A stretch of DNA of 64,000 bases. It comes from Bacteroidota bacterium (GTDB taxonomy: Bacteria; Bacteroidota; Bacteroidia; B-17B0; Aurantibacillaceae). This document shows positions 33,786 to 43,568 of the stretch, one piece after another (the stretch's first letter is position 1; each line of letters opens with the position of its first letter). Made by a program: the position numbers and the translations under genes. The stretch lies in NCBI GenBank assembly GCA_018267825.1, contig JAFDXR010000012.1, positions 1 through 64,000 on the forward strand, read 5' to 3'. The notes beneath the pieces were generated by a model. That model was not told the DNA's origin. It ran no database searches and saw only the letters and a program-made list of their open reading frames with translations.

Positions 33786-34301
33786 CTATTTATTGTTTAC
33801 ACCAATGATCTTTGTATACTCGTGGTTGTATTCTCGCCTGGTTTCACCTATACGATCCAGTAATAGGCCGGCCTGAGCTCTTATTTTTTTCCATATTTCA
33901 TGAGATTCAAGAGCTTCGTAATTCCAGAGTTCAGAAGGAATTTCTAGAACGTGTTTTTTGAAGTCAAGCAGATCCGGCTTCATATTTTCTTTGATTGTAC
34001 CATTTTCAAAATTTTTTTCCAGATGGTAGCCGGAAAAGCCGAGATCAAATTCGGATTCAATCTCAAACAGAGGATCGAACGCAGGAGCAGACAGACTTTT
34101 CAGATAGTCGACGGAATTTGCAAATAAAACCAGTGAATTATACACACAGGAATAACTGTAGGCTATTTGCTCCTGTTCGTTCAGTCGACGGGGTTTTTCG
34201 CTATCATCAGACTCCGCAAATTTATTATGTTGAGGTAATGGGAGGAAAACCACAAGCAACATGAGAATAAGGGCTCCGGCAAGTATAAAGATCGGTAGCA
34301 T
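33786..34301 (-). CDS. Hypothetical N-anchored protein
   Basis: A strong N-terminal membrane helix (FILAGALILMLLVVFLPL, residues 4-21) precedes a soluble, mostly helical domain of 145 residues with many Glu, Leu and Asn. No family recognised. Possibly inner-membrane anchored. It directly precedes the 33140 lipoprotein gene in one transcript. Confidence 0.66.
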   Translation of the reverse strand: MLPIFILAGALILMLLVVFLPLPQHNKFAESDDSEKPRRLNEQEQIAYSYSCVYNSLVLFANSVDYLKSLSAPAFDPLFEIESEFDLGFSGYHLEKNFENGTIKENMKPDLLDFKKHVLEIPSELWNYEALESHEIWKKIRAQAGLLLDRIGETRREYNHEYTKIIGVNNK

Positions 34302-34333
34302 GTTGTGAATGGGTCTTTTTGCAGAAACTTATA

Positions 34334-34744
34334 TCAATGATCATATTCCTTGCGGGTAATAGAAACCGAACCGTCATTTTTGGTTTCTTTCACCTTGAAT
34401 TCAATGGTCAGATTTGTATAGCCTCTTTTTTTATCGGACACCAATTGGATAGGCCTGTCTTTGCTGTAGATAGTGTCATTGTTTTCCGGATGCTTTTTAT
34501 CGTACTGGATGGCGCGGAGCTTGGTATAATACCAGCCGGTTTCATAAATATTAAATACCACGGTGCCTTTAGGACCTACACTGTCGATCTTATATTCAGT
34601 GGACTTTTTTTCCAGTCCATGCATAAGCTTAACGGTGATACTGCGCTCAGATTTGTTTTTAATGGTAATGGTAGAGTTCTGTGCTCTTGTATGTGTAGAT
34701 ATTACAATGCACAGAATAATGGCGGGGAAGGTTAGATGTTTCAT
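34334..34744 (-). CDS. Hypothetical secreted protein
   Basis: A signal peptide (FPAIILCIVISTHTRAQ) and a 115-residue beta-rich, basic domain (STITIKNKSERSITVKLMHG) that looks like an immunoglobulin-type sandwich. No family recognised. Confidence 0.68.
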   Translation of the reverse strand: MKHLTFPAIILCIVISTHTRAQNSTITIKNKSERSITVKLMHGLEKKSTEYKIDSVGPKGTVVFNIYETGWYYTKLRAIQYDKKHPENNDTIYSKDRPIQLVSDKKRGYTNLTIEFKVKETKNDGSVSITRKEYDH

Positions 34745-34838
34745 CAGTTAATGAGTTAAGGGTTTCTGCCTATGTTAAGGTAGAGATTTTTTTTAAATAC
34801 CCAATAACTCATGTGCCTTAATAGCAGAGAAAAATTCA

Positions 34839-35582
34839 TCAGCGTTTCACTATGGAACTCAGTTCCAGGAAACGACTCACCTTATCGGGAGAAATAGGAA
34901 TAATGGCCTTTGTCTGCATAACCAGGTACCCTCCGTCGCTTTTGATGTATTCTGATACCAGGTTGTAATTGACTATATAGGATTTATTGCTCCTGAAAAA
35001 ATGGGGAAAGCTCATCAGGACATCTTCAAAGTTTTTCAATGTGCGGCTTACCACGATCTTTTCATTGGTGTCGAGGTATATTTCCGTATACGTGTTATCC
35101 GCTTTTAAATAAACGATCTGCTCTGTGTTAATGAGCTTAATGCCATTACTGGTAGGTATGGCTATTTTGTTGGCATTTACAGACAGGACTGTTTCCTTTT
35201 GTGTTTTTTGCTCATGTTTTCGCTTAAAACGATCTATGGCCAGTACAAGTTCTTCTGGCTCTATGGGCTTTAACAGATAATCGAAGGCTTCCATTTTAAT
35301 GGCATTCAGCGCATATTGCTGGTAGGCTGTAGTGAAAATAATGGAGAAGGTAATTTCATCTTCGTTAAAAAAATCAAGAAGTTCCAGCCCGCTATGCCCC
35401 GGCATTTCAATATCCAGGAAAATCAGGTCTGGTGCTGTTTTCCGGATCAGCTTTACGGCGTTGGGCAGGTCCTCGCAGCTATCTATGACTTCAATATCGG
35501 GACAGAACTCCTGTAAAATGTTTTTAAGCAGTGTTCTGGCTCTTAGCTCATCATCGATTATGATTGTTTTAAGTTTAGTCAT
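34839..35582 (-). CDS. LytTR-type response regulator
   Basis: A two-component regulator. Numbering from MTKLKTIIID at 35582, residues 1-115 are a receiver domain with Asp10/Asp11 and phospho-acceptor Asp57 (LIFLDIEMPG), the switch Thr in FTTAYQQYAL and Lys in YLLKPI. Residues from about 145 form a LytTR DNA-binding domain (INTEQIVYLKADNTYTEIYL, FFRSNKSYIVNYN). It is encoded 50 bp downstream of the LytS-type kinase gene and is its likely partner. Confidence 0.92.
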   Translation of the reverse strand: MTKLKTIIIDDELRARTLLKNILQEFCPDIEVIDSCEDLPNAVKLIRKTAPDLIFLDIEMPGHSGLELLDFFNEDEITFSIIFTTAYQQYALNAIKMEAFDYLLKPIEPEELVLAIDRFKRKHEQKTQKETVLSVNANKIAIPTSNGIKLINTEQIVYLKADNTYTEIYLDTNEKIVVSRTLKNFEDVLMSFPHFFRSNKSYIVNYNLVSEYIKSDGGYLVMQTKAIIPISPDKVSRFLELSSIVKR

Positions 35583-35632
35583 GTGCAAATGTCTTTTTTT
35601 CAGATGAAAAATTTCTGTCCGGTTAGTGAAAT

Positions 35633-38611
35633 TTACTTTTGGGTTAGAATGACAGGGATCAATAGATTCACAATTGTTCCGGCAGGTTGGTTAAAATCGT
35701 CCAGTTTATCAATGATCTGTACGCTTGCGGAAGCATTTTTCTCACTGAGTATTTTTAAACGCTGTTCATTAGCGACGCTCGAGAAAGATTCATGCTTCTG
35801 ATTTTTTCTGGAGTTTATTTCGCCCGATTGTTTTCTTCCGATCCCGTTATCATCAATACACACCGATAGCAAATGGTCCTTCATGCTGAAACGGATGTTT
35901 ACTGTTTTAAGGCCCTTTTTGTGCAACAGACCATGCTTTATGGCATTTTCAACATAAGGTTGAATGATCATGGGCGGAAGCTGAATAAAGTTCGTATGTA
36001 TATAATCGGCGCAATGAATGGCGAAATCAAAATCATCGTTGAACCTTACTTTTTCAATATCCAGGTAAAGCTGGAGGGTACTGATTTCCTCGGTCAGAGT
36101 TACATTATCCTTTTCGCTCATTTCGAGGATCAGGCGGGTGAGTTTACTGAATTTGGAAAGGTATGTGGAGGCGTTCTTTTTGTCTTCACTGTAAATAAAG
36201 CTCTGTATAGTGTTCAGGGCATTGTAAAAGAAATGCGGGTTCATCTGGGCTTTAATGGCCTTTAAGGATGTTTTGTAATACTTCTGTTCGTTCTCGATTT
36301 TTTCGTTCAGCAATTTGTTTTTTTGCTTTAGTTCATGAATCCGCCAACGGGCGATCAACACAACACACAGGATGATGAGGGAAAGCCAGATTCCCATGAA
36401 CCACCAGGTCTGCCACCAGGCTTTGCGAATGGTAAATTCAATAACCTGTTCCCGCGAAGCACCAGTGGTGATGTCTCCCAGGTGGAAGGTGATTTTATAG
36501 CAACCGGGAGCCAGGGACGACAGGTTGAGTGTGCGGGTCTGATCGCCGGCTTTTTCCCAGGCGGCACTGTTTATTTTGTAATACAGGGGATAGGTAAAAT
36601 CCGTTTTAAAACTCAGAATGGAATACTTCAGTTCTATATTATTCTGGTCGTAACGGAGCTCAATGGGCTTTTCGCATGCCATGGCTTGCGAATTTACCAT
36701 GAGGCCAGTGATGTAAAACAAGGGGTTTGATTTCTGATCCTCCGGATTGTTTAATTGCTCTATGATAATACCATTTTGGGTAATGATGATCAGTTGCTGA
36801 TCCTGCAGTTCAATATCCGTGATGTCGTAATTTATTTTGTGGCAATGCTTTAAACCGAATGGCTTATGGTCCAGATCGACCCTGAAGAGCTGATCATTGT
36901 CAGTGAGAAACAGGTAATGCCCGCATATTTTTATAAACGTTATCGCATCATGCTTCCCAGGCAGGGAGAGGGATATACGCTGCGCTTTGTTTTTTGATAT
37001 CTGAATAAGCTCTCCCGCACTGGATAAGCCATATATGATTTCTTTGTACCGGCAGAGTTTGTTGATGTAAAGCCGGGCAGTGTCTATTTTGAGTTCACTC
37101 AGGCCTTCGGGAGTCAGTATTTTTAATCCATAACTGGTGCCGAAATACACAGTACTCTGAAAGGCGTCGTATTCTACTGTTTTGGCGCGGGAACCCAAAG
37201 CATAGCGTGCAAACGGAAAATGCTCTGCTTTGAAGCGATTGTAAATCGTTGTCCATTTATCGGCCTTGTTTTTATCTATTTTATACAGTGCACAGGCTCC
37301 TGATAGCGCCATGGCATAGTAGTTGGAGTCGATGAGCTTTACGTCCTTCAGTGCGCCTCCCGAATGCCAGGTACTGCGAAAGGAGGTGTCCAGAATTTCA
37401 ATTTCGTTGTTACTGATAACGCAGGTCTTATGCACGGAGTCGTAATACAGTGCGGTAATTTCCTTGTTATAGGGGCTCCTGTATACTTCTTTGATGTGCT
37501 GATCGGGCAGATGAACGTCGTAGAGTTCTCCGCCACTGCCCCCTACGTACAGATGGTCGTGAAACAATGTGGCACGGATCGGCTGAATAGACCGGAAGTA
37601 TTGCCGTGTGTTCAGATTTTTCACAAACAGTAAGCCGTCGTGGAGTGTCGAAAACCAGAAGTTATCTTCTCTGTCTCTGAAAACATAACTGATGTTGTAG
37701 TCTTTGAAATAGGCATTTCCATTGTTTTCGATGCGGCCGCTGTCGCTGAGCCTATAAGCGCCGTTATTTGTGCAGAACCAGAATGCATCGCCGGTATATG
37801 ATGCATTCTGAATATTATCAAAATCCAGGGAGAAAGAGGCTTTGATCTGAGTTTCCGAAACCTGGTAACACAGATGCAGAGCTGTGTTGTTTTTGGCATA
37901 TATGAACACACTGTTTTGGGCACTTATAAATTTTGAATAACCATTGCTGTTTAATTGAGCAGGAATGGAAACGGTGTGGTCAGTCAGATTCTCATCAAAG
38001 ATGTGCATCGTCTGATCGTTGTACACATAGTAATGATGGAGGTCACTGGCAGTACTGGCCATTTTTTTTGTGTCTATATAAATATGTTTTTTGATCTTAA
38101 GGGTCTTCGTGTCATATACATCAAGCCCCTCTGCCTGCATCAGAAAAAGATGATCGCCCACAATGCCATAGTTGAAATAACCGACAGGCGTGTTTTGCGA
38201 TAAACGGTGAAGCGAATCCTTTTCAATATAAAATACATAACCATCGAAATTCTGGTACCAGATGCGTCCGTATTTGTCTTCCTGGATATTGGTGCCCGAT
38301 TTGCTCGACTGAAACTCATTGTTGAAAGTGGTGAATTCGAAGCCGTCATATTTTACAAGACCCTTATCACCACTGAACCACATATAGCCCTTGCTGTCCT
38401 GGAATATATGGTAAATGGCATTTCCGGGCAGGCCATTGGACTTGTCGATTTTTGTAAACAGAGGGTCCTGGCTTTTGCTTTTCAGGAAAAGAAACAAAAA
38501 CAACAGGAGACTGATGTATTTTAAGTGAAATCGGATGGAGCAAATATAGGGGATTACCGATAATTTCTTAATGCAGAAAGAGGACTTATCTAACCGAAAA
38601 CCGTGTTTCAC
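35633..38611 (-). CDS. LytS-type sensor histidine kinase with beta-propeller sensor
   Basis: After a hydrophobic export signal (KYISLLLFLFLFLKSKSQ) a large periplasmic sensor of two-component regulator propeller repeats begins (AIYHIFQDSKGYMWFSGDKG). A Y_Y_Y domain (YPLYYKINSAAWEKAGD) and one membrane helix (WWFMGIWLSLIILCVVLIAR) follow. The cytoplasmic part is a His_kinase/HATPase pair of the LytS group with His793 in AQMNPHFFYNALNTIQ, Asn889 in VENAIKHG and the G-box DDNGIG at about 920. It autophosphorylates and passes the phosphate to the LytTR regulator just downstream. The signal is unknown; this class often senses glycans or stress. Confidence 0.92.
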   Translation of the reverse strand: MKHGFRLDKSSFCIKKLSVIPYICSIRFHLKYISLLLFLFLFLKSKSQDPLFTKIDKSNGLPGNAIYHIFQDSKGYMWFSGDKGLVKYDGFEFTTFNNEFQSSKSGTNIQEDKYGRIWYQNFDGYVFYIEKDSLHRLSQNTPVGYFNYGIVGDHLFLMQAEGLDVYDTKTLKIKKHIYIDTKKMASTASDLHHYYVYNDQTMHIFDENLTDHTVSIPAQLNSNGYSKFISAQNSVFIYAKNNTALHLCYQVSETQIKASFSLDFDNIQNASYTGDAFWFCTNNGAYRLSDSGRIENNGNAYFKDYNISYVFRDREDNFWFSTLHDGLLFVKNLNTRQYFRSIQPIRATLFHDHLYVGGSGGELYDVHLPDQHIKEVYRSPYNKEITALYYDSVHKTCVISNNEIEILDTSFRSTWHSGGALKDVKLIDSNYYAMALSGACALYKIDKNKADKWTTIYNRFKAEHFPFARYALGSRAKTVEYDAFQSTVYFGTSYGLKILTPEGLSELKIDTARLYINKLCRYKEIIYGLSSAGELIQISKNKAQRISLSLPGKHDAITFIKICGHYLFLTDNDQLFRVDLDHKPFGLKHCHKINYDITDIELQDQQLIIITQNGIIIEQLNNPEDQKSNPLFYITGLMVNSQAMACEKPIELRYDQNNIELKYSILSFKTDFTYPLYYKINSAAWEKAGDQTRTLNLSSLAPGCYKITFHLGDITTGASREQVIEFTIRKAWWQTWWFMGIWLSLIILCVVLIARWRIHELKQKNKLLNEKIENEQKYYKTSLKAIKAQMNPHFFYNALNTIQSFIYSEDKKNASTYLSKFSKLTRLILEMSEKDNVTLTEEISTLQLYLDIEKVRFNDDFDFAIHCADYIHTNFIQLPPMIIQPYVENAIKHGLLHKKGLKTVNIRFSMKDHLLSVCIDDNGIGRKQSGEINSRKNQKHESFSSVANEQRLKILSEKNASASVQIIDKLDDFNQPAGTIVNLLIPVILTQK

Positions 38612-38743
38612 TAACCAGGGTGTTTTCTATAAGTCAACGAAAATTAGTTTCGCTGAAATTTCTGAGTATAATTCAATGAAAAGCGTTACTCCCACTGACG
38701 GTTTTGCATTAAGCGGACACTCCCTGAATGTAATATCGTTTCG

Positions 38744-38757
38744 GTATTTGCAAATAC
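38744..38757. promoter_or_regulatory. 14-bp palindrome between divergent genes
   Basis: GTATTTGCAAATAC is a perfect palindrome in the 183-bp region between the kinase gene and the divergent secreted-protein gene, 38 bp before the latter. It may be an operator. No LytTR-type direct repeat with the usual spacing was seen. Confidence 0.3.
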
Positions 38758-38794
38758 ACAGAACATTCATAAAATAATTAAACAATAAAAAACA

Positions 38795-39745
38795 ATGAAA
38801 AAAACAGTAGTAACAGGAATGGCATTAGCATTGGGCCTCTTAAAACTAAATGCACAGGTAACAATCGTGGATCCTTCAACCTTTTCAGGACACTATTACA
38901 CTGAAAAAAATATTGTGATAGAAGACGGTTACTCCAAGAAGAAAAAAACGGAGCTGGACCTGGTGTGGAATGCCGAGAATGGCTCACTGACCGGGACCGT
39001 TCAGGGTTTTGAAAGTAAGAGCGACAAGATCGTTTTCTTTACGGAATCGACTCAAAAGAACTGGGCAGCCAAAAGCAAGATCTGGGTGTTTAAAAGCAGT
39101 AATATGAACGATAACTATTATGGAAAGGATATGTTCACCAGCTCCGGCAGTGAAATTGAAACAGGTATGTTTATTGAAGATGGCGTTTTTGTTTTATTTG
39201 ATTACACGGGTGGTGTTGATCAGAATGTGAAAACATTTGATGTGGAAAATGATGTGAACAATGTCCGGATTTTTGCAAAAGACAAATCCAAACTGAGCAT
39301 GGATAAACAGGAGATTCTTAAAAAAGCCGATGCCATGATCAATGCAGCCGGTGGCGAGCAGATGAAAAAACAGCTGGATGCACAACGCAAAGCGGATTTT
39401 GCTTTCCCGAAAGAAACCCTCAGCAAAACAGACAAAGCCCTGAAGAAAGAAGTGGTGGAGTTTTTTACCAATATGGAAATGCCTGCCGACGATAACTCTA
39501 CCTTTATTTGTGCTTATACTGTGAGTCCGGATTGGGCCATTATCCGTAATACAACAACAGGTGTTATTTTGGGAAGGGAGATTGTTGTGGAAATGGTACG
39601 AAAAGGTAACATATCCGGCAAATGCAGGAGATTCCCTTACCTGTTGTATGCCCAGTATAATGGCAGCGGGTACGGCAAACTGATGTTTAAGAAAAAATGG
39701 GACATTGTGGAATGTGATTGTGCAGAAGCCGAAAAGAATAAATAA
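38795..39745 (+). CDS. Hypothetical secreted protein
   Basis: A signal peptide (MKKTVVTGMALALGLLKLNA) precedes a 296-residue mature protein. A beta-rich N-terminal half is followed by a helix-rich linker (SKLSMDKQEILKKADAMINA) and a beta-rich end with CAYTVSPDWAIIRN and two Cys near the C-terminus. No family recognised. It is divergent from the LytS kinase, one of the few plus-strand genes in this half, and ends at a strong terminator. Confidence 0.75.
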   Translation: MKKTVVTGMALALGLLKLNAQVTIVDPSTFSGHYYTEKNIVIEDGYSKKKKTELDLVWNAENGSLTGTVQGFESKSDKIVFFTESTQKNWAAKSKIWVFKSSNMNDNYYGKDMFTSSGSEIETGMFIEDGVFVLFDYTGGVDQNVKTFDVENDVNNVRIFAKDKSKLSMDKQEILKKADAMINAAGGEQMKKQLDAQRKADFAFPKETLSKTDKALKKEVVEFFTNMEMPADDNSTFICAYTVSPDWAIIRNTTTGVILGREIVVEMVRKGNISGKCRRFPYLLYAQYNGSGYGKLMFKKKWDIVECDCAEAEKNK

Positions 39746-39758
39746 AAAACTGATCATG

Positions 39759-39786
39759 AAAAAGCCCTGTATTTACAGGGCTTTTT
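39759..39786. terminator. Bidirectional terminator
   Basis: AAAAAGCCCTGT pairs with ACAGGGCTTTTT around the loop ATTT. It separates the plus-strand secreted-protein gene from the convergent DUF5713 gene. Confidence 0.88.
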
Positions 39787-39825
39787 GTTTTGCATACAAT
39801 AGAAGGATCTGGAAATGGGTTTTTG

Positions 39826-40182
39826 CTACCAGTCGCGAGTGGCAATGAGTTCTTCCACATCTGCGTTTTCAAAGCCATAGGCTGTGGCAATAAATTCAAA
39901 GTCCATGGCTATACATTCCCGGGCAGCAGTCTCCAGTTCACTGTCATTTTCGTAAAACTCCTCCTGCAGATCGTTGAATTTGTCAGTTGCGGCATGTGTC
40001 AGTTCATATAATGCTTCGAGGTTTCCCGGGTTGCTTTCTTCAATTTGAAAACAAAGCTCCAGTAAAATCGCTTTTCCCTTATCTACCAGGTTGTCGGGGA
40101 AGTACTCGTCTTCGTACATCTCCTCTAAAAAGGGATGTTTTTTGACCTTTTCATTCTTCAGGTCGGATTGTTTTTTAGTCAT
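39826..40182 (-). CDS. DUF5713 family protein
   Basis: A 118-residue acidic cytoplasmic protein that matches DUF5713: FLEEMYEDEYFPDNLVDKGK, LYELTHAATDKFNDLQEEF, SELETAARECIAMDFEFI, and the end VEELIATRDW. Function is unknown. It lies 5 bp after the stop of no other gene and is followed 5 bp away, on its upstream side, by its own promoter region. Confidence 0.85.
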   Translation of the reverse strand: MTKKQSDLKNEKVKKHPFLEEMYEDEYFPDNLVDKGKAILLELCFQIEESNPGNLEALYELTHAATDKFNDLQEEFYENDSELETAARECIAMDFEFIATAYGFENADVEELIATRDW

Positions 40183-40187
40183 TGTAT

Positions 40188-40718
40188 TTATTGTTTTTTA
40201 TGAATGATTTTTTCTGCGATAATTTGCCTGATAATTTCCCTGTTGTCAACGGTTTGTCCTTCGAAAGTGTCTGCACGGAGGTCGTAAACCAGTCTGTTTT
40301 CTTTGTATACGGGCTTTTCAATAAGCGGGAAGAATCGGGGACTTTCAGTCACCGCCAGGTTTCCATAGCCTCCGGAGTAGGCCCCCACGGGTTTGAAATA
40401 AGCATTGAAAATCCGGTCATCAGCTTTGATAAAGCAGAAGCTTCTTAATTTGAAAGTGTCTTGGAAGAAAACTGTCGTAAATGGTATCAGAAAACTATAG
40501 ACTACAAAAATAAAAGAAACGGAAATGGTTCGCAGAATAAGCGTGAACCAGCGGTTCTTCATTTTCTGTCTGAAGGTAATGATGAAAGAGAGTATAAAAA
40601 GGGTTAGCGAAAATACAATATCTGTCCAAAAGCCAGTCCATGAGAAGCTTGTCAGCAGAACCATCAAACTATACAAGATAATGATGAGGCAAAGAATAAT
40701 AGGTAATCTTTTGATCAT
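40188..40718 (-). CDS. Membrane protein of unknown function
   Basis: Three hydrophobic helices lie in the first 90 residues (LPIILCLIIILYSLMVLL, IVFSLTLFILSFIITF, SVSFIFVVYSFLIPF). The C-terminal 85 residues are soluble with GAYSGGYGNLAVTESPRFFP, and the end is basic. No family recognised. Its stop lies 5 bp before the DUF5713 start, so the two genes are co-transcribed. Confidence 0.68.
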   Translation of the reverse strand: MIKRLPIILCLIIILYSLMVLLTSFSWTGFWTDIVFSLTLFILSFIITFRQKMKNRWFTLILRTISVSFIFVVYSFLIPFTTVFFQDTFKLRSFCFIKADDRIFNAYFKPVGAYSGGYGNLAVTESPRFFPLIEKPVYKENRLVYDLRADTFEGQTVDNREIIRQIIAEKIIHKKQ

Positions 40719-40770
40719 TGCTTTTCCTGTTTTTCAGTTATTATCGAAGCTCCGGCCTAGCCTCCCGGAG

Positions 40771-41901
40771 CTATTTGGCTTTTATGTAGGCAAATTTATC
40801 CTTTAATTTTAAAAATGGTTTTTCATAAACATTGTAGCTTATTAAGCTGATTACAATGGTCAGGATCAAAGCAAAGGATGTATCAAGGATGAAAACCTGC
40901 CACATTTCTGTATTAAGCGAGTATTTTTTTGTCAGCGTCGTGACGATTAAAATCCCCACAAAATGCAAACAATATAAGCCATAACTGATTGTTCCCAGTT
41001 TTGTAAAGAGTCTGAATCTCGACATTTTAAAAAGAGACTTTTCTGAAAAGCATTGTTCTAAAATGATAAGCAGAATAATGAAGGCGATTATGGGCCTTTC
41101 CATGACGCTCAATAAAGGCAAATTGCCGCTTAGAATTTCATCACGAAACAGGAAGATTGTCAGGAAAGAGATATAAATGAGGGAAATATAGACCGGTGCC
41201 AGGTTTTGAATCCTGTTTTTAAATGCACTATTTGTCTGAATAAGCCATGCGCCCAAAGCGCCTACAGCCATATCGCCAATGCAGGATAGGGTATGATATT
41301 CATGCATTAGGTAATTATTATTGGCCGCCCTGAAAATCAGACTGCCGATGATGACAGTTGTAAATGCTATCCAGTATTTCTGAACCGGTAAAAAGTAGAG
41401 GATGATGGGCCACACAAAATAGAACTGTTCTTCGATGGCTACGCTCCAAAGCACGCCCAGTATGGAAGCATCCGGCAATCCTTTTTTAATAAAGTCAAAA
41501 TTGTTTGTGAACGTTAAATAGTACCAAATGGAAGCTGTTTCGTTTGGTTGTTGACCAAATGCAGATTTAAGTATGGGGAAAATGAAAAAACCAATGATGA
41601 CACACAGGTAGAATAATGGCCATATTCTCAGGATCCGTCTTATCCAGAATTTTTTTATGTCAATTTGCCCGTTTAGTTTTTTTTCCTCGATCAAAAGGTA
41701 TGTTATGAGAAAACCACTTAAAACAAAGAAAAAATTCACACCCAGGTTTCCATTCCCAAAAATGTCGTGCTTAATGAAATGGTAGGTGCCGGTTGATTTA
41801 ATGTAATCAAATTCTGTGTGGAATGAGTGGAAAAAGAACACCGATAAAAAGCAGAGGAATCTTAATCCATCCAGGTTTTCAAAATATATTTTTTTTGTCA
41901 T
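40771..41901 (-). CDS. Acyltransferase 3 (OafA/YrhL) family membrane protein
   Basis: A multi-span O-acyltransferase. The start of the domain is FENLDGLRFLCFLSVFFFHS with the conserved catalytic-type His, followed by GVNFFFVLSGFLITYLL, WIRRILRIWPLFYL and VLWSVAIEEQFYFVWP. About ten helices follow. It moves acyl (often acetyl) groups onto surface glycans or lipids. I choose 41901 (MTKKIYFEN) as start; 16 codons upstream form an Asn/Arg repeat from a TTTCTG hexamer and may or may not be translated. Confidence 0.88.
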   Translation of the reverse strand: MTKKIYFENLDGLRFLCFLSVFFFHSFHTEFDYIKSTGTYHFIKHDIFGNGNLGVNFFFVLSGFLITYLLIEEKKLNGQIDIKKFWIRRILRIWPLFYLCVIIGFFIFPILKSAFGQQPNETASIWYYLTFTNNFDFIKKGLPDASILGVLWSVAIEEQFYFVWPIILYFLPVQKYWIAFTTVIIGSLIFRAANNNYLMHEYHTLSCIGDMAVGALGAWLIQTNSAFKNRIQNLAPVYISLIYISFLTIFLFRDEILSGNLPLLSVMERPIIAFIILLIILEQCFSEKSLFKMSRFRLFTKLGTISYGLYCLHFVGILIVTTLTKKYSLNTEMWQVFILDTSFALILTIVISLISYNVYEKPFLKLKDKFAYIKAK

Positions 41902-42156
41902 TACTCCTTTACTGTTTCTGTTTCTGTTTCTGTTGGTTCTGTTATCCATCCCTATAGTTGAGGCACCTGAAATCAGAAGCCTTCAACAAGGGGCAGGCTT
42001 AAATGTCTGTTATCCCGGGGCATTCACTTTTTTATGAATAGTTATTTAAAGATACGGATTTTCATATTCTTTAAACCTGTTTCCGGGGTGTTCTTTTCTT
42101 TATTTCAAACCCTGTTTTAGTTGCCTGTGCTGGATTTAAGGCAGGCAGCCGTGTAC

Positions 42157-42414
42157 CTAAAGCTTTAAAATATTGACGCAGACCAGCAAAAAATAAAATG
42201 AGCAGGGTACAATCAGGGGCAGGAATGTCCGGGGGGCTTTTGATTTGAAATAGGCGAAGGCATGCAGTGCAATAAGTATGGCACTTGTTATCCGTATCGT
42301 GATGTAATTATTATGGGTAAGCCCCCGGTAAAAATTCGGATAAACTACAAAGAATAGAATGCCGATGATTGTGATGGAGTCTATTGTCCATAATAACCAG
42401 AGCGGAATTTTCAT
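42157..42414 (-). CDS. Small membrane protein
   Basis: Three hydrophobic helices in 85 residues (LWLLWTIDSITIIGILFFVV, ITSAILIALHAFAYF, FLPLIVPCSFYFLLVCVNIL). I start at 42414 (MKIPLW), where the hydrophobic protein begins; ten earlier codons are possible. No family recognised. The region between it and the acyltransferase gene (41950-42156) holds no gene. Confidence 0.6.
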   Translation of the reverse strand: MKIPLWLLWTIDSITIIGILFFVVYPNFYRGLTHNNYITIRITSAILIALHAFAYFKSKAPRTFLPLIVPCSFYFLLVCVNILKL

Positions 42415-42481
42415 GACAGTGTATGGATTTGTAGTGTGAAACACGATTATTATACCGGGAGGTGCGTTGGCCCGTTGCGGA

Positions 42482-43102
42482 TTAATTCTTTGTGAACTTC
42501 GATTTTAGAAAGGCATTCATCATCGTAGCCTTATCCTGCTCATTATTATAATTCATGTTCACACCGAAGTCATAACCATTGATAAGCCTTGAATACAGGA
42601 TCTGATTCATGATGACTTTTCCATCGGGAGCATAAACGGTGGTGCGGTATACATTGAAATCCAGGCCCTGAATGGTTTCTTTGCTCGAGGCGGTGTCTAC
42701 TTTTATACCCTGGTCTGCAAAGGTATTGTACATGATCTCATTCAGTGCGGCATTATTTTGCTCATACTGTCCGGGATATTCTTCTTTAAAGGGTTCTGCT
42801 GTGGAAGCAAAAATATTGAAAGCGTCTTTCTGAAAGCTGATCAGGTGTTTCAGGGTTTTTGTATCTATTTCAAGGCCGGATGATTTTTCAATGGCTTTCT
42901 TCCCGGTTTCATCATTGGCTTCGATTTTGTCTTTGGAAACAATTTTCCAGCCCGCCGGAAGTTCCATTGACCAGCCGATCTCCTTGCTTTCATAAGTTGT
43001 CCCCGTTATTTTTCCTTCATCTATCTGGCTATTGGGGTCAACGTGCCCGCATGAAGCGAATATGAGAAAAATAGATACGAAAGCTGTTGTCAGGAGTTTC
43101 AT
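42482..43102 (-). CDS. Hypothetical lipoprotein, PsbP/Mog1-like
   Basis: A lipoprotein signal (MKLLTTAFVSIFLIFASC, Cys18) precedes a domain with IGWSMELPAGWKIVSKD, a pattern found in PsbP/Mog1-fold lipoproteins, and a closing MMNAFLKSKF. The domain call is by resemblance only. Cell-envelope location. Confidence 0.72.
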   Translation of the reverse strand: MKLLTTAFVSIFLIFASCGHVDPNSQIDEGKITGTTYESKEIGWSMELPAGWKIVSKDKIEANDETGKKAIEKSSGLEIDTKTLKHLISFQKDAFNIFASTAEPFKEEYPGQYEQNNAALNEIMYNTFADQGIKVDTASSKETIQGLDFNVYRTTVYAPDGKVIMNQILYSRLINGYDFGVNMNYNNEQDKATMMNAFLKSKFTKN

Positions 43103-43154
43103 GATGTGTGTTTTTGGGTTTGTAATGTGTTTTGATTAGGTTTATGAATGTCGT

Positions 43155-43568
43155 TTACTTTCCATAACGTATAGCCTCTTCCAGTATATTCAGGTTTATA
43201 TCTTTCAGTACTTTGAATTTAATGCAATAGCCCGTCACGCTGGCTTTACCGAGGCTTTTACCGTAAGTTTTGGCAAGGTAGGTTTTGTCGTCGATGCCCA
43301 TGATATAAACCGAGATTCCTGTTGTGTTCGCGCTCAGCCCGATCCGGTAGAATTCCCGGGTTTTGCCGTTGGCATATTTCATGATTTGAGTACCGTACCC
43401 GATATTGGGATTGGAAACAATTTTGTTTTCACTGTTTTTGCCATCCAGAAACCACAGTTCGGAGCCGGGCATTATTCCCAGGATCAGGCGATGAAGTTCC
43501 TGCATGTCGCTGCGCTTTGGTTCCGGCTGGCCGGCGATGTATGCATTGATCTGTTCTTGTACGTTCAT
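43155..43568 (-). CDS. DUF1801 domain protein
   Basis: A 137-residue DUF1801 protein: VQEQINAYIAGQPEPKRSDM, LHRLILGIMPGSELWFLDGK, GYGTQIMKYANG and TGYCIKFKVLKDINLNILEE. It is a distant relative of the 15639-16016 protein. Biochemical role unknown, cytoplasmic. Confidence 0.83.
   Translation of the reverse strand: MNVQEQINAYIAGQPEPKRSDMQELHRLILGIMPGSELWFLDGKNSENKIVSNPNIGYGTQIMKYANGKTREFYRIGLSANTTGISVYIMGIDDKTYLAKTYGKSLGKASVTGYCIKFKVLKDINLNILEEAIRYGK

Noticed and set aside
38681-38703. LytTR-type direct repeat in front of the 38795 gene
   Set aside because: Two GTT-containing half sites lie 16 bp apart, not the usual 21-22 bp, and the flanking bases do not match.
41915-41932. TTTCTG hexamer repeat near the acyltransferase start as a phase-variable switch
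   Set aside because: A 6-bp unit changes length in multiples of the codon and cannot shift the frame; only three copies are present, and the probable start lies after it.
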